A stretch of 64,000 nt of DNA from CAINVV01 sp038323575 (GCA_038323575.1 JBBQHB010000017.1:8287-72286), one strand, 5' to 3'. Numbered from the stretch's first letter, positions 34,581-43,964 are shown. Made by a program: numbers and translations. The notes: generated from the sequence alone by a model not told the origin.

Positions 34581-36092
34581 TTATTTGGATTGAGCCAGTA
34601 GTTTCTCACCCTTTTCGATGGCCTCATCAATGCTTCCGACCATGTTAAAGGCAGTCTCCGGGTATTGGTCAACTTTGCCATCCATAATGATATTAAACCC
34701 TTTAATGGTATCTTCGATGGAGACCCATGCACCCTTCATTCCAGTGAATGATTCTGCCATAAAGAATGGTTGCGAAAGGAACCGCTGCACCCTTCTTGCA
34801 CGGTGAACGATCAACTTGTCGGATTCTGAAAGTTCATCCATACCTAGAATGGCAATGATATCCTGCAATTCTTTGTATCTTTGTAATAATTCCTTAACTC
34901 TCAGTGCTGTACCATAATGCAAATCACCAATTACTTCAGGTGCCAAAATCCTTGAAGTAGATGCAAGCGGATCAACTGCAGGATATATTCCCATTTCAGA
35001 CACCTTTCTGTTCAATACCGTTGTCGCATCAAGGTGCGAGAAAGTTGTGGCCGGGGCAGGATCAGTCAAGTCGTCTGCAGGCACATAAATGGCCTGAACC
35101 GATGTGATGGATCCGTATTTCGTGGAGGTGATCCTTTCCTGCATCAATCCCATCTCGGTAGCCAGCGTCGGTTGGTATCCCACTGCGGAAGGCATACGGC
35201 CTAACAATGCCGAAACTTCAGATCCAGCCTGGGTAAACCTGAAAATGTTGTCAACAAAGAAAAGAATGTCATTTCCTTTGCCTCCTTTTTTATCTCCGTC
35301 CCTGAAGTATTCCGCAACACTCAGACCGGATAATGCAACCCGTGCTCGTGCACCGGGAGGTTCGTTCATTTGTCCAAAAACCAGGGTTGCCTTCGATTTG
35401 GCCAACTCGGTTTTATCTACCAACGACAAATCCCATCCGCCTTTGGCCATATCTTCTTTGAAAGCATCGCCGTAGAGGATAACCCCCGATTCGATCATTT
35501 CACGGAGAAGGTCATTACCCTCTCGGGTTCTTTCTCCGACTCCTGCAAATACGGATTGTCCGTCATATTTTTTAGCTACATTGTTGATCAATTCCATGAT
35601 CAATACAGTCTTACCCACTCCAGCACCACCAAAGAGTCCGATTTTACCGCCTTTGGAATAGGGCTCCAACAAATCGATAACTTTTATACCGGTGTAGAGT
35701 ATCTCCTGTTCGGTTGATAAATCCTTGTATTTCGGAGGCTGATTGTGAATCTCATAGGTCCGATCTTTGGGAATTGCGCCGATACCGTCTATCCCCTCCC
35801 CTATCACATTCAGAAGCCTGCCTTTGATCTGATCACCAACAGGCATGGAGATTGCTTTGCCTGTCGTAAAAACCTTCATACCCCTGGAGAGACCGTCCGT
35901 AGAGTCCATGGCAATTGCACGAACTGTATGTTCTCCAATGTGCTGTTCACATTCAAGAATCAACACCTGACCGTTGCTTCTGGGTACTTCCATTGCTTCG
36001 TAAATCTTGGGTAGTTTTGAACTATCCTCTTCAAAACTCACATCAACAACCGGTCCGATGACCTGTATGATTTTTCCTGTGGAATGAGACAT
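34581..36092 (-). CDS. atpD: ATP synthase F1 beta subunit
   Basis: A 503-residue catalytic subunit. P-loop GGAGVGKTVL near residue 160, the catalytic Glu in GVGERTREGND, and the DELSEE-like region reading MDELSES are present. The start at 36092 gives MSHSTGKIIQVIGPVVDVSF, the usual family start; an upstream in-frame codon would add nine unconserved residues. It lies between atpG (81 bp) and atpC. Confidence 0.97.
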   Translation of the reverse strand: MSHSTGKIIQVIGPVVDVSFEEDSSKLPKIYEAMEVPRSNGQVLILECEQHIGEHTVRAIAMDSTDGLSRGMKVFTTGKAISMPVGDQIKGRLLNVIGEGIDGIGAIPKDRTYEIHNQPPKYKDLSTEQEILYTGIKVIDLLEPYSKGGKIGLFGGAGVGKTVLIMELINNVAKKYDGQSVFAGVGERTREGNDLLREMIESGVILYGDAFKEDMAKGGWDLSLVDKTELAKSKATLVFGQMNEPPGARARVALSGLSVAEYFRDGDKKGGKGNDILFFVDNIFRFTQAGSEVSALLGRMPSAVGYQPTLATEMGLMQERITSTKYGSITSVQAIYVPADDLTDPAPATTFSHLDATTVLNRKVSEMGIYPAVDPLASTSRILAPEVIGDLHYGTALRVKELLQRYKELQDIIAILGMDELSESDKLIVHRARRVQRFLSQPFFMAESFTGMKGAWVSIEDTIKGFNIIMDGKVDQYPETAFNMVGSIDEAIEKGEKLLAQSK

Positions 36093-36173
36093 ATTATACG
36101 ATATTTGAAAATTTTGCAAATTTTTAATTACTCCACGACTGCTGTCCTGGTATATCTGTACTTATATTTATTT

Positions 36174-37070
36174 TTAACCATTCAAAGCATTGGCGCCGCT
36201 TACAATTTCGAGAATTTCCCCGGTAATGGCAGACTGCCGTGCTTTGTTGTACTGGAGATTTAAATCCCGAATCAGCTCAGAAGCGTTGTCAGTAGCTTTG
36301 TGCATCGCAGTCATCCTTGCACCGTGTTCTGAGGCAACAGAATCCAGAATTGATTTAAAAAACTGGATCTTGAGCGATTTAGGAATGATTGCTTTCATTA
36401 TTTCAATAACACCGGGTTCAATGATATAATCACTGAAATAATGGCGGGTCTCAGAATCAACCACATGATTATCTTTAATCTCCACCGGTAAAAACTGCTC
36501 AACCATTAATTTTTGGATAGCTGCGTTTTTGAACTGATTATATACCAGTTCAATACGATCATACTCGCCGTTTGAATAGGCATCAATTAAGCTTTGTGCC
36601 ACCACTTCTGCCGTACTGTACTCCAGTCCTTCGAATAATTGGTGAAGCGTATTGGTTACCCGGATGTTTTTGGCTTTCAATCCATCTACCCCTTTTTTGC
36701 CGATTGCCAGAATATCCACAGCTCCTTTTTGGTACCAGGAAGCATAAGTTGTAAAGAGCAATTCTTCAACTTTTTTGACAACATTTGAATTAAATCCTCC
36801 GCAAAGACCTCTGTTTGATGTTATTGCAACAATCAGAATCTTTTTGGTCTCTTTGTGAACTGCATACTTGTTGTCAAAATCAGAAGAATCCAACTGTTGA
36901 ATTAAATTAACCAAAATATCATGCAGTTTTTCTTCATAGGGACGTATTTGAATGATGGCATCCTGTGCTTTCCGTAGTTTGGCTGCAGAAACCATTTTCA
37001 TGGCCCGGGTAACCTGTTGTGTCGACTTTACCGAAATAATCCGGAGCCGCATATCTTTTAAATTCGCCAT
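36174..37070 (-). CDS. atpG: ATP synthase F1 gamma subunit
   Basis: A 298-residue central-stalk subunit. The N-terminal helix (MANLKDMRLRIISVKSTQQV, then TRAMKMVSAAKLRKAQ) and the C-terminal helix (ELIRDLNLQYNKARQSAIT, then EILEIVSGANAL) are both highly typical; together they form the rotating coiled coil. The GLCGGFN motif is at about residues 90-96. It lies 31 bp downstream of atpA. Confidence 0.97.
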   Translation of the reverse strand: MANLKDMRLRIISVKSTQQVTRAMKMVSAAKLRKAQDAIIQIRPYEEKLHDILVNLIQQLDSSDFDNKYAVHKETKKILIVAITSNRGLCGGFNSNVVKKVEELLFTTYASWYQKGAVDILAIGKKGVDGLKAKNIRVTNTLHQLFEGLEYSTAEVVAQSLIDAYSNGEYDRIELVYNQFKNAAIQKLMVEQFLPVEIKDNHVVDSETRHYFSDYIIEPGVIEIMKAIIPKSLKIQFFKSILDSVASEHGARMTAMHKATDNASELIRDLNLQYNKARQSAITGEILEIVSGANALNG

Positions 37071-37101
37071 CTGAGCACTTTTTGTATCACCAATCTATTC
37101 T

Positions 37102-38682
37102 TTAAAATACAAAGTTCTGAACCGTTTTTTTTGCAACGAGTTCAAGTGTGTCGGTTATCTCGTCATTCAGGATGCCCTGACTTAACTGATGAAGAACACT
37201 TGCATATTGAGAAGAAAGTAATTGCAAATAATCTTTCTCGAAATCTTTGATTTTATCTTTAGGGACATCCATCAGCAAACCTTTCGTTCCGCAGTAAAGA
37301 ATAGCAATCTGCTCTTCCACAGTCATCGGTGAGGCGCTGCCTTGCTTCAGAATTTCTACATTCCTGGATCCTTTCTCAAGCACAGCCTTGGTAGCGGCAT
37401 CCAACTCAGATCCGAATTTGGAAAAAGCTTCCAGTTCCCTGAATTCAGCCTGGGACAGCTTGAGCGTTCCGGCAACTTTTTTCATTGCCTTGATTTGCGC
37501 ATTTCCTCCAACCCTTGAAACTGAAATCCCTACGTTGATTGCGGGTCTGATACCTGCATTAAAAAGCTGTGATTCAAGGAATATCTGTCCGTCGGTAATA
37601 GAGATAACATTGGTGGGTATATATGCTGAAACGTCGCCGTCCTGTGTCTCAATGATAGGCAGCGCAGTAAGGGATCCTCCCCCCTTTACCAGGTGCCTGA
37701 TAGATTCAGGAATATCGTTCATCTGTTTTGCAACAGATTCTGTCTGATTGATTTTGGCAGCACGTTCCAGTAATCTGGAGTGGAGATAAAAAATATCCCC
37801 TGGATATGCTTCCCGGCCGGGCGGACGACGGAGCAAGAGTGATACCTCACGGTAGGAAACTGCCTGCTTGGAAAGGTCATCGTAAACTATCAGCGCCGCA
37901 TGGCCGCAATCCCTGAAAAATTCTCCGATTGCCGCTCCGGCAAATGGTGCATAAAACTGCAAAGCAGCCGGATCTGACGCAGTAGACATCACGATAACAG
38001 TATAATCCATGGCGCCATGCTCCTGCAGCGTTTTGGCTATATTGGCCACAGTTGAGCCTTTCTGACCAATTGCAACATAAATGCAGTAGACAGGTTCACC
38101 TTTCTTGAAGAACTCCTTCTGGTTGATGATGGTATCAATTGCAATCGTTGTTTTACCGGTTTGACGGTCACCAATGATCAATTCGCGCTGACCTCTTCCG
38201 ATCGGAATCATCGAATCGATGGCTTTAATACCGGTTTGCAGCGGTTCTGATACCGGCTGCCGGTAAATTACGCCAGGTGCCTTGCGTTCAAGAGGCATTT
38301 CGTACAAGGTTCCGGTAATAGGACCTTTGCCGTCCAGGGGTTCCCCAATTGTATTGATAACGCGGCCCAAAAGTCCGTTCCCTACCTGTATGGATGCAAT
38401 TCTGTCGGTACGTTTAACACTGTCGCCCTCCTTTATTTTCTCGGTAGGTCCCAGCAAAACAATTCCAACGTTGTCTTCTTCCAGATTCAGGACGATTCCC
38501 ATAACGCCGCTGTCGAACTCAACCATTTCGTTTGACTGCACGTTGGATAGTCCGTAGACCCTGGCAATACCATCGCCTACCTGCAAAACCGTTCCGACTT
38601 CTTCAAGTTCGGCAATAGTTTTGAAGCCATCAAGCTGTTGTTTTAAAATTTCAGATACTTCAGCAGGTTTCAATCCAGCCAT
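37102..38682 (-). CDS. atpA: ATP synthase F1 alpha subunit
   Basis: A 526-residue non-catalytic nucleotide-binding subunit with P-loop GDRQTGKTTIAIDTI near 170-185, the visit-dose sequence PIGRGQRELIIGDRQ before it, and SLLLRRPPGREAYPGD. Length is close to the family norm (about 510-530). It begins 10 bp after atpH. Confidence 0.97.
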   Translation of the reverse strand: MAGLKPAEVSEILKQQLDGFKTIAELEEVGTVLQVGDGIARVYGLSNVQSNEMVEFDSGVMGIVLNLEEDNVGIVLLGPTEKIKEGDSVKRTDRIASIQVGNGLLGRVINTIGEPLDGKGPITGTLYEMPLERKAPGVIYRQPVSEPLQTGIKAIDSMIPIGRGQRELIIGDRQTGKTTIAIDTIINQKEFFKKGEPVYCIYVAIGQKGSTVANIAKTLQEHGAMDYTVIVMSTASDPAALQFYAPFAGAAIGEFFRDCGHAALIVYDDLSKQAVSYREVSLLLRRPPGREAYPGDIFYLHSRLLERAAKINQTESVAKQMNDIPESIRHLVKGGGSLTALPIIETQDGDVSAYIPTNVISITDGQIFLESQLFNAGIRPAINVGISVSRVGGNAQIKAMKKVAGTLKLSQAEFRELEAFSKFGSELDAATKAVLEKGSRNVEILKQGSASPMTVEEQIAILYCGTKGLLMDVPKDKIKDFEKDYLQLLSSQYASVLHQLSQGILNDEITDTLELVAKKTVQNFVF

Positions 38683-38692
38683 AATCGTCTAT

Positions 38693-39241
38693 TTAATTTT
38701 TAATAACATTTACCAATTCTCTTCTCATCTTTTTCAGTTGGGCAGACACGGAGGCATCCATCTGATGATCTTCTACCCTCAGAATAAAACCACCCAGCAA
38801 ATTCTCATCCACTTTTGTCTGAACTTCGGCTTTACCGCCAAAGCGAACACGGATCATTTCATTAAATTTCTGCAATTGTGCATCATCCAGTTTCACGGCA
38901 GTAACAAGTTGGGCCATTTTGATTCCGGTCAGCTTACTGTACAAAACCTGGAAATTCAGACACATCTCCAATAAATAGACCTCACGGTTGTTTTTTAACA
39001 ACAAGTGCAGAAAATCAATTGTCAGATCGTTAAGCCGACCCACGAAGGTTTTATCCAATATATCCCGCTTCTCACTCGTTTTAACGACCGGACTTGAAAG
39101 CAGTTCTCTCAGTCTTGGCTGAGTTTGCAGCAGCTGCAGTAAAAGATCTACATCTTTTTTGGCAACTTCCGTCACATTTCTTTCAACTGCTGAAGAAAAG
39201 AATGCTTTGGCGTAACGTACTGATATTTTACTTTCGTTCAA
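38693..39241 (-). CDS. atpH: ATP synthase F1 delta subunit
   Basis: A 182-residue peripheral-stalk subunit linking subunit b to the top of F1. The helical N-terminal domain starts ISVRYAKAFFSSAVE, and the C-terminal signature VDENLLGGFILRVEDHQMDAS is intact. It lies between atpF (43 bp) and atpA (10 bp). Confidence 0.94.
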   Translation of the reverse strand: MNESKISVRYAKAFFSSAVERNVTEVAKKDVDLLLQLLQTQPRLRELLSSPVVKTSEKRDILDKTFVGRLNDLTIDFLHLLLKNNREVYLLEMCLNFQVLYSKLTGIKMAQLVTAVKLDDAQLQKFNEMIRVRFGGKAEVQTKVDENLLGGFILRVEDHQMDASVSAQLKKMRRELVNVIKN

Positions 39242-39284
39242 TTTTTTCCGATTTGATGAAATAAATTACCTACTCTGGCCAATA

Positions 39285-39779
39285 TTAGTTTAACTTAATA
39301 TTTTCGAGGTAGTTGTTAACCAAATCCTTTTGTTTTTTAATGTCAGAGAGCTGTTCTCTCAGTATTTTCTTGGCAATCTCGAGCGAGAAGGAGGAGATAA
39401 CGGATTTCATTTCGTTAACAGCCTCAGCCCTTTCCCTTGTGATGGCGGCCTTAGTCTCCTCCATCACTTTGTTTGCCTCAATTACTGCCAGGTTCTTTGC
39501 GTCACGCACTATTGAATCCTTAAGCTCTCTTGCTTCCTTAACAATTTTCTCTCTTTCCAGCATGGCTTCTTTAAGCAACTTTTCGTTACCTGCTTGTAAT
39601 TTAAGTATTTCATTTTTAGCAAGTTCAGCTGACTGGAGTGCCTTATCAATTGAATCTTCCCTGGCTGCCAATGCTTGTAAGATTGGTTTCCAGGCAAATT
39701 TCTTGAGTAACCACAACAAGAGCGAAAAGGAGACTACCATCCAGAACAACAGTCCAAAATCAGGCATTACCAGACCCAT
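39285..39779 (-). CDS. atpF: ATP synthase Fo subunit b
   Basis: A 164-residue stator subunit: one N-terminal membrane helix (FGLLFWMVVSFSLLLWLL), then a long charged coiled coil (about 35-160) rich in Lys, Glu and Ala. The usual start is kept, with MPDFG at the membrane helix; an ATG a few codons inside (MPDFGLL) is a possible alternative. Confidence 0.94.
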   Translation of the reverse strand: MGLVMPDFGLLFWMVVSFSLLLWLLKKFAWKPILQALAAREDSIDKALQSAELAKNEILKLQAGNEKLLKEAMLEREKIVKEARELKDSIVRDAKNLAVIEANKVMEETKAAITRERAEAVNEMKSVISSFSLEIAKKILREQLSDIKKQKDLVNNYLENIKLN

Positions 39780-39833
39780 GGGATAGAAATTTTATTGATA
39801 AATAAAAAGAAAAGGTAATTACTGCTTAATCTT

Positions 39834-40091
39834 CTAAACAAAAAGAATCAAAAAGCAAATAACCATCGCAAAGAAAGCGGCTCCTTCAATCAAAGCTGCC
39901 GATACAATCATGTTGGAACGAATGTCACCGGATGCTTCAGGCTGACGTGCAATAGCTTCAACAGCTCCGCCCCCGATCCGGCCAATGCCGATACCTGCGC
40001 CGATGGCTGCCAGTCCTGCGCCTATTCCTGCTCCCAATTTTGCCAATGCAACATTGGCCACAACTTCTAAAATCACACCTAATGTAAACAT
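39834..40091 (-). CDS. atpE: ATP synthase Fo subunit c
   Basis: An 85-residue hairpin of two membrane helices, with the Gly/Ala-rich first helix (GAGIGAGLAAIGAGIGIGRI), the polar loop ARQPEAS and the ion-carrying Glu69 in ALIEGAAFF. The Gln and Ser/Thr pattern of sodium-binding c subunits is not seen, so proton coupling is the simplest reading. Confidence 0.95.
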   Translation of the reverse strand: MFTLGVILEVVANVALAKLGAGIGAGLAAIGAGIGIGRIGGGAVEAIARQPEASGDIRSNMIVSAALIEGAAFFAMVICFLILFV

Positions 40092-40155
40092 ATTAACTTG
40101 TTTTAAAGTTATTAAATTGCTTTATATGAATATCTTAAATAAACTAAAACTCTTT

Positions 40156-41262
40156 TTAATGACTTTTTGCCCCATGAGCATCATGCTGTTCAATAGCCAT
40201 CCCAATGTACAATGCCGACAGAAGTGTAAAAACATAGGCCTGGATAAAGCCTACCAGTAATTCCAGTAAACCCATAAATATTGTGAACGCTATTGATACA
40301 ATTGAAACACCGTAACCGGCAATGGTACTCTTTTCACCGAAAATAAATATCAGACTGTAAAAGCCAAGGGCGATAATATGACCTGCCGTAATATTTGCAA
40401 AAAGCCGCACCATCAAAACAAATGGTTTGGTAAAAACGCCTAATATTTCTACAATCGGCATGAGCGGAATAGGTAATTTCAACCACCAGGGTACGCCGGG
40501 GGCATTGACAATGTGCATGTAATAATCCTTAGAACCATTAAATGATACAATTACAAAGGTGAAAAGCGCCAATACCAACGTGACAGTAATATTTCCTGTC
40601 AGATTCGCACCTCCGGGAATGATTGGTACCAGTCCTAATATGTTGTTAATCAGAATAAAAAAGAAGATTGTCAACAAATAGGGAAGATACTTTTGATATT
40701 TTTCCTCTCCAATCGACGACTTGACCACATCATCACGGATAAAAAGTATGACCGGCTCCAACCAGCTTTGAATTCCTTTGGGAGGTCTGTTGTAATTTTC
40801 ACTGTATCTTTTGGCAATCGACAGAAAAATTAACAACAGAAAGATGATACTTACAAACAAAGAAACCACATTCTTGGTAATTGAAAAATCAAAAGGGCGT
40901 ACCTCAGTTCCGTCTGATGCAAACTCTACGACCTTACCGGGATATTTGGAGGTCTCACTTCCGATCCGGAAACCGGCATAACTTTCAGTTCCATGGTGAA
41001 ATTTGGTAGAAACAAAAGTGTGAAAACCACTTTTCTGACTATATAAAATAACAGGTAATGGTATACTCAGGTGAAAATCGCCAAATTTAGCAATGTGCCA
41101 TTCATAGGAGTCTGCAATGTGCTCCAGGATAAGTTTACTGGCATTAAATTTTTCTTCAGATGGTTCTTTTCCGGTATTTGACTGCCCCTCAGCTCCTGCC
41201 ATGTTAAAAGTTAGCATGACTAATGCGGAGATGAATATAAAGATTCTTGAAGCTTTCAGCAT
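40156..41262 (-). CDS. atpB: ATP synthase Fo subunit a with N-terminal exported extension
   Basis: A 368-residue subunit forming the proton half-channels. The essential Arg286 sits in PFVLMVRLFANITAGHIIALG. Before the five or so membrane helices there is an extension of about 130 residues that begins like a signal peptide (IFIFISALVMLTFNMAGA) and continues as a soluble, presumably periplasmic segment; E. coli subunit a has only about 270 residues. Extended forms occur in other Bacteroidota. The C-terminus is His-rich (EQHDAHGAKSH). Confidence 0.94.
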   Translation of the reverse strand: MLKASRIFIFISALVMLTFNMAGAEGQSNTGKEPSEEKFNASKLILEHIADSYEWHIAKFGDFHLSIPLPVILYSQKSGFHTFVSTKFHHGTESYAGFRIGSETSKYPGKVVEFASDGTEVRPFDFSITKNVVSLFVSIIFLLLIFLSIAKRYSENYNRPPKGIQSWLEPVILFIRDDVVKSSIGEEKYQKYLPYLLTIFFFILINNILGLVPIIPGGANLTGNITVTLVLALFTFVIVSFNGSKDYYMHIVNAPGVPWWLKLPIPLMPIVEILGVFTKPFVLMVRLFANITAGHIIALGFYSLIFIFGEKSTIAGYGVSIVSIAFTIFMGLLELLVGFIQAYVFTLLSALYIGMAIEQHDAHGAKSH

Positions 41263-41293
41263 TTCTGGTTAATTGTGTGCCAAAATTAATTTT

Positions 41294-41695
41294 TTAATTT
41301 AAAGAATTCGTATTTTTTCTTAAAAAATTTGAAATTTCCATTACCTCAAATATGGTAAAACTTGCATATAATATCAGAAAGGTCAGTACAAAATTAACCG
41401 CTTTGGTGCGGTCAATTAATAGACAAATAAGAATAAAGGCCATGTAAATAACTAATTTTATTGACATGACAGCAAGATAGGTCGTATTAAACCTCATTGC
41501 TTTTAACTGAACTGCATTCATCAGCCTCAGATGACTAATGATTGTCACCAGGGCGACCAGGGCAAACTGCACAGGGAAAAGTTTAAGGTAGTAATCTTTA
41601 AGGACTGTTTCAAAAAGAAGCAATGAAATGCCGGCCACTGCAAGACAAAACATGAGCGCTTTTTTTAAGAAGAATCGTTTCTCTTTGGAAATCAT
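41294..41695 (-). CDS. small membrane protein of the ATP synthase operon (AtpI-like position)
   Basis: A 133-residue protein with four hydrophobic segments (about 13-29, 38-54, 73-91 and 97-115) and a charged N-terminus. I do not recognise a family with confidence. Position between atpZ-like and atpB is where atpI usually lies, and the four-helix layout agrees with AtpI, an assembly factor for the c ring or Mg uptake. The function is inferred from position only. Confidence 0.7.
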   Translation of the reverse strand: MISKEKRFFLKKALMFCLAVAGISLLLFETVLKDYYLKLFPVQFALVALVTIISHLRLMNAVQLKAMRFNTTYLAVMSIKLVIYMAFILICLLIDRTKAVNFVLTFLILYASFTIFEVMEISNFLRKNTNSLN

Positions 41696-41719
41696 ATCGG
41701 AAATACCTTTAATGGGTTA

Positions 41720-41953
41720 TTATTTTGAGAAAATAGTTTTGAAAAACAGATAAAAGGCGATAATGGCTGCAAGGATAATCAATATAATGGTAAAAAGATG
41801 TGACGGAAGTTGAAAATAACTGTCAAGGGCCCGGCCACCAAAGCCGCCAAGTACAATAAGCACAACCATTTGGAATGTTAAACTAAAATATTTGGCATAG
41901 GACCGCATGTAACCGTATTTACCTTCCTCATCCTCTTTTTTCATATCAGTCAA
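41720..41953 (-). CDS. AtpZ/AtpI-like small membrane protein
   Basis: A 77-residue protein: a charged N-terminus, then two membrane helices (SLTFQMVVLIVLGGFGGRAL, then HLFTIILIILAAIIAFYLFF), the typical shape of AtpZ (AtpQ) proteins that precede atpB. The GGRALD motif between the helices is characteristic. The start could be the ATG at 41953 or 41944. It is first of the atp genes, 43 bp after aguB, with no separate promoter visible in the gap. Confidence 0.85.
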   Translation of the reverse strand: MTDMKKEDEEGKYGYMRSYAKYFSLTFQMVVLIVLGGFGGRALDSYFQLPSHLFTIILIILAAIIAFYLFFKTIFSK

Positions 41954-41996
41954 TATAACGAATTAACAATTCCCGGTAAGCATCAATCCTTCTGTC

Positions 41997-42824
41997 TCAC
42001 AGGAAAGGCCACCATCTTCTCACATTCTCCGAATGTTTCAGGTCAATCTCAACCAAAAGATTGGCATCCGAATCTTTCGGAGCCACCGTAATCAACTCGC
42101 CCTGCGGACCAGCGACAAAACTATGCCCCCAAAATTCAATTCCCTGGGTATTACCCGATTTATCTACTTCCGATCCGGTGCGATTGACCGAAACAACTGG
42201 GATACCGTTGGCAATCGCATGACTTCGCTGTATGGTAACCCAGGCATCCAGCTGCCGGTTTCTTTCAGCTTCCCCGTCATTGGAGGTCCAACCGATGGCA
42301 GTCGGATAAATTAGTATTTCAGCACCCGCAAGCGCCATCAGCCTGGCGGCTTCGGGGTACCACTGATCCCAGCATACCAGCACTCCCAGTTTACCTATCG
42401 TTGTTTGTACAGGCCTGAAGCCAAGATCACCGGGTGTAAAATAGAATTTTTCGTAATAATTGGGGTCATCCGGAATGTGCATTTTCCGGTATGTTCCTGC
42501 AATTGACCCGTCCTTATCGAAAACAACTGCCGTATTGTGGTACAAGCCGGCTGCCCGCTTTTCGAAAATTGATGTTACAAGCACAATTTGCAGCTTTTTT
42601 GACAATTCACTGTAGAAATCAGTTGTCTTTCCTGGAACCGGTTCTGCAAGATCGAAACATGAAACATCTTCAACCTGGCAGAAGTAGAGCGATTCATGCA
42701 ATTCCTGCAATACGACCAATTCGGCACCCGCTGCTGCGCATTTGGTGATATTTGCGGCGAGTTTTTTCCTGTTTTCAGTTAAATCACCTGAATTGGCTTG
42801 TTGAACAAGTGCTGTTTTTACCAT
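41997..42824 (-). CDS. aguB: N-carbamoylputrescine amidohydrolase
   Basis: A 275-residue nitrilase-superfamily enzyme that hydrolyses N-carbamoylputrescine to putrescine, CO2 and ammonia. The catalytic triad is visible as Glu41 (VLQELHE), Lys114 (YRKMHIPDD) and Cys151 (VLVCWDQWYPEAAR). The sequence HIPDDPNYYEKFYFTPGD is diagnostic for the AguB group. It lies 37 bp after aguA, whose product supplies its substrate, and 43 bp before the first ATP synthase gene on the same strand. Confidence 0.95.
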   Translation of the reverse strand: MVKTALVQQANSGDLTENRKKLAANITKCAAAGAELVVLQELHESLYFCQVEDVSCFDLAEPVPGKTTDFYSELSKKLQIVLVTSIFEKRAAGLYHNTAVVFDKDGSIAGTYRKMHIPDDPNYYEKFYFTPGDLGFRPVQTTIGKLGVLVCWDQWYPEAARLMALAGAEILIYPTAIGWTSNDGEAERNRQLDAWVTIQRSHAIANGIPVVSVNRTGSEVDKSGNTQGIEFWGHSFVAGPQGELITVAPKDSDANLLVEIDLKHSENVRRWWPFL

Positions 42825-42861
42825 ACGGCCTGGATTTTTACGCTGTTTTTGGTACTTTTCT

Positions 42862-43896
42862 TCATAATACTCCCACTGGAAACTGCATGGTTACACAGTG
42901 AAGCGAACCATGCTGCTTTATTAATGTTGAACAGTCGATGCCGACTGCTTCCCTGCCGGGGAAGGCTGACTGCAAGATTTTCAGGGCTATTTCGTCCATA
43001 GATGTCAAATAAAAAGGAACCAATACTTTACTGTTGATGATCAGGAAATTAGCATAGGTTGCGGGCAACCTGGCACCCAGTTCATCTTCGGCATAATCAG
43101 CCATTGGAAGTTCAACCAGTTGGTACGGTGTTCCATCGGGTTTCCTAAAGGATTTAATCTCCTCTTCCATCAGCAGTAACTGACTGTAATGTTCATCCGA
43201 AGGGTCGTCACATTTTACATAAGCAATGGTATTCTCATTGCAAAAACGTGCCAAAGTGTCGATGTGGCTGTCGGTATCATCACCTGCCAGATATCCCGAA
43301 GTAAGCCACAAAACGCGTTGAATACCAAACACTTCAATAAGATATGATTCTATCTCCTTCTTCGTCATTTTCTGATTTCTGTTCGCCGAGAGCAGGCATT
43401 CTTCTGTTGTCATCAATGTTCCCAACCCATCCGTCTCAAAACTGCCGCCTTCGAAGACAAAATTGAGTAAATTCTTGTACTCAGTCTCCTTGGAAAAGAG
43501 ATTCATTTGGAACAACTGAGAGGTTATTTGATTATCCAGGTATGCAGGGAACTTCAATCCCCATCCGTTAAACTGGAAATCATACAATACCGGCATGCCG
43601 TTATCCAGCAAAGTGACAGGTCCGTGGTCCCTGGCCCACGTATCATTGGATTCAAGCTGAACCAGGATCAAATTGTCAGTATTGGAACCATCCAGTTTTG
43701 ACGCGATATCCGCCGGGTCGGGACAAACAACCAATAATTTTTCTTCTTTCAGTATCTCTCTGGCTATTAACAGAAAACAATTTTCTACTTCATCAAGAAG
43801 ATCAATCCAATCGCTGTTTCTGTGGGGCCATGTAAGCATTACACCACTTTGCGGATACCATTCAGGAGGTAAAAATTTTGACTTGTCGGCTATCAT
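42862..43896 (-). CDS. aguA: agmatine deiminase
   Basis: A 344-residue guanidino-modifying enzyme converting agmatine to N-carbamoylputrescine. Seen: PPEWYPQSGVMLTWPH, the substrate-binding NDTWARDHGPV, FEGGSFETDGLGTLMTTEECLLS, GDDTDSHIDTLARF, and the catalytic cysteine Cys334 in GSLHCVTMQFP. I chose the ATG at 43896; an in-frame TTG at 43905 overlaps the -7 promoter element and would add three residues. It is the first gene of the run leading into aguB and the ATP synthase operon. Confidence 0.95.
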   Translation of the reverse strand: MIADKSKFLPPEWYPQSGVMLTWPHRNSDWIDLLDEVENCFLLIAREILKEEKLLVVCPDPADIASKLDGSNTDNLILVQLESNDTWARDHGPVTLLDNGMPVLYDFQFNGWGLKFPAYLDNQITSQLFQMNLFSKETEYKNLLNFVFEGGSFETDGLGTLMTTEECLLSANRNQKMTKKEIESYLIEVFGIQRVLWLTSGYLAGDDTDSHIDTLARFCNENTIAYVKCDDPSDEHYSQLLLMEEEIKSFRKPDGTPYQLVELPMADYAEDELGARLPATYANFLIINSKVLVPFYLTSMDEIALKILQSAFPGREAVGIDCSTLIKQHGSLHCVTMQFPVGVL

Positions 43897-43902
43897 AGCA
43901 TG

Positions 43903-43910
43903 CAAAGTTA
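43903..43910 (-). promoter_or_regulatory. -7 promoter element for aguA
   Basis: On the minus strand it reads TAACTTTG (TAnnTTTG). It ends 6 bp before the aguA ATG, so the mRNA should be leaderless or nearly so. It is the only promoter-like element I found at the head of the aguA-atp run. Confidence 0.5.
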
Positions 43911-43964
43911 TACAAAATGGAAGAACGAAGGTGTCCTGTCAATAAATCCTGAGTTAGAAACCAA

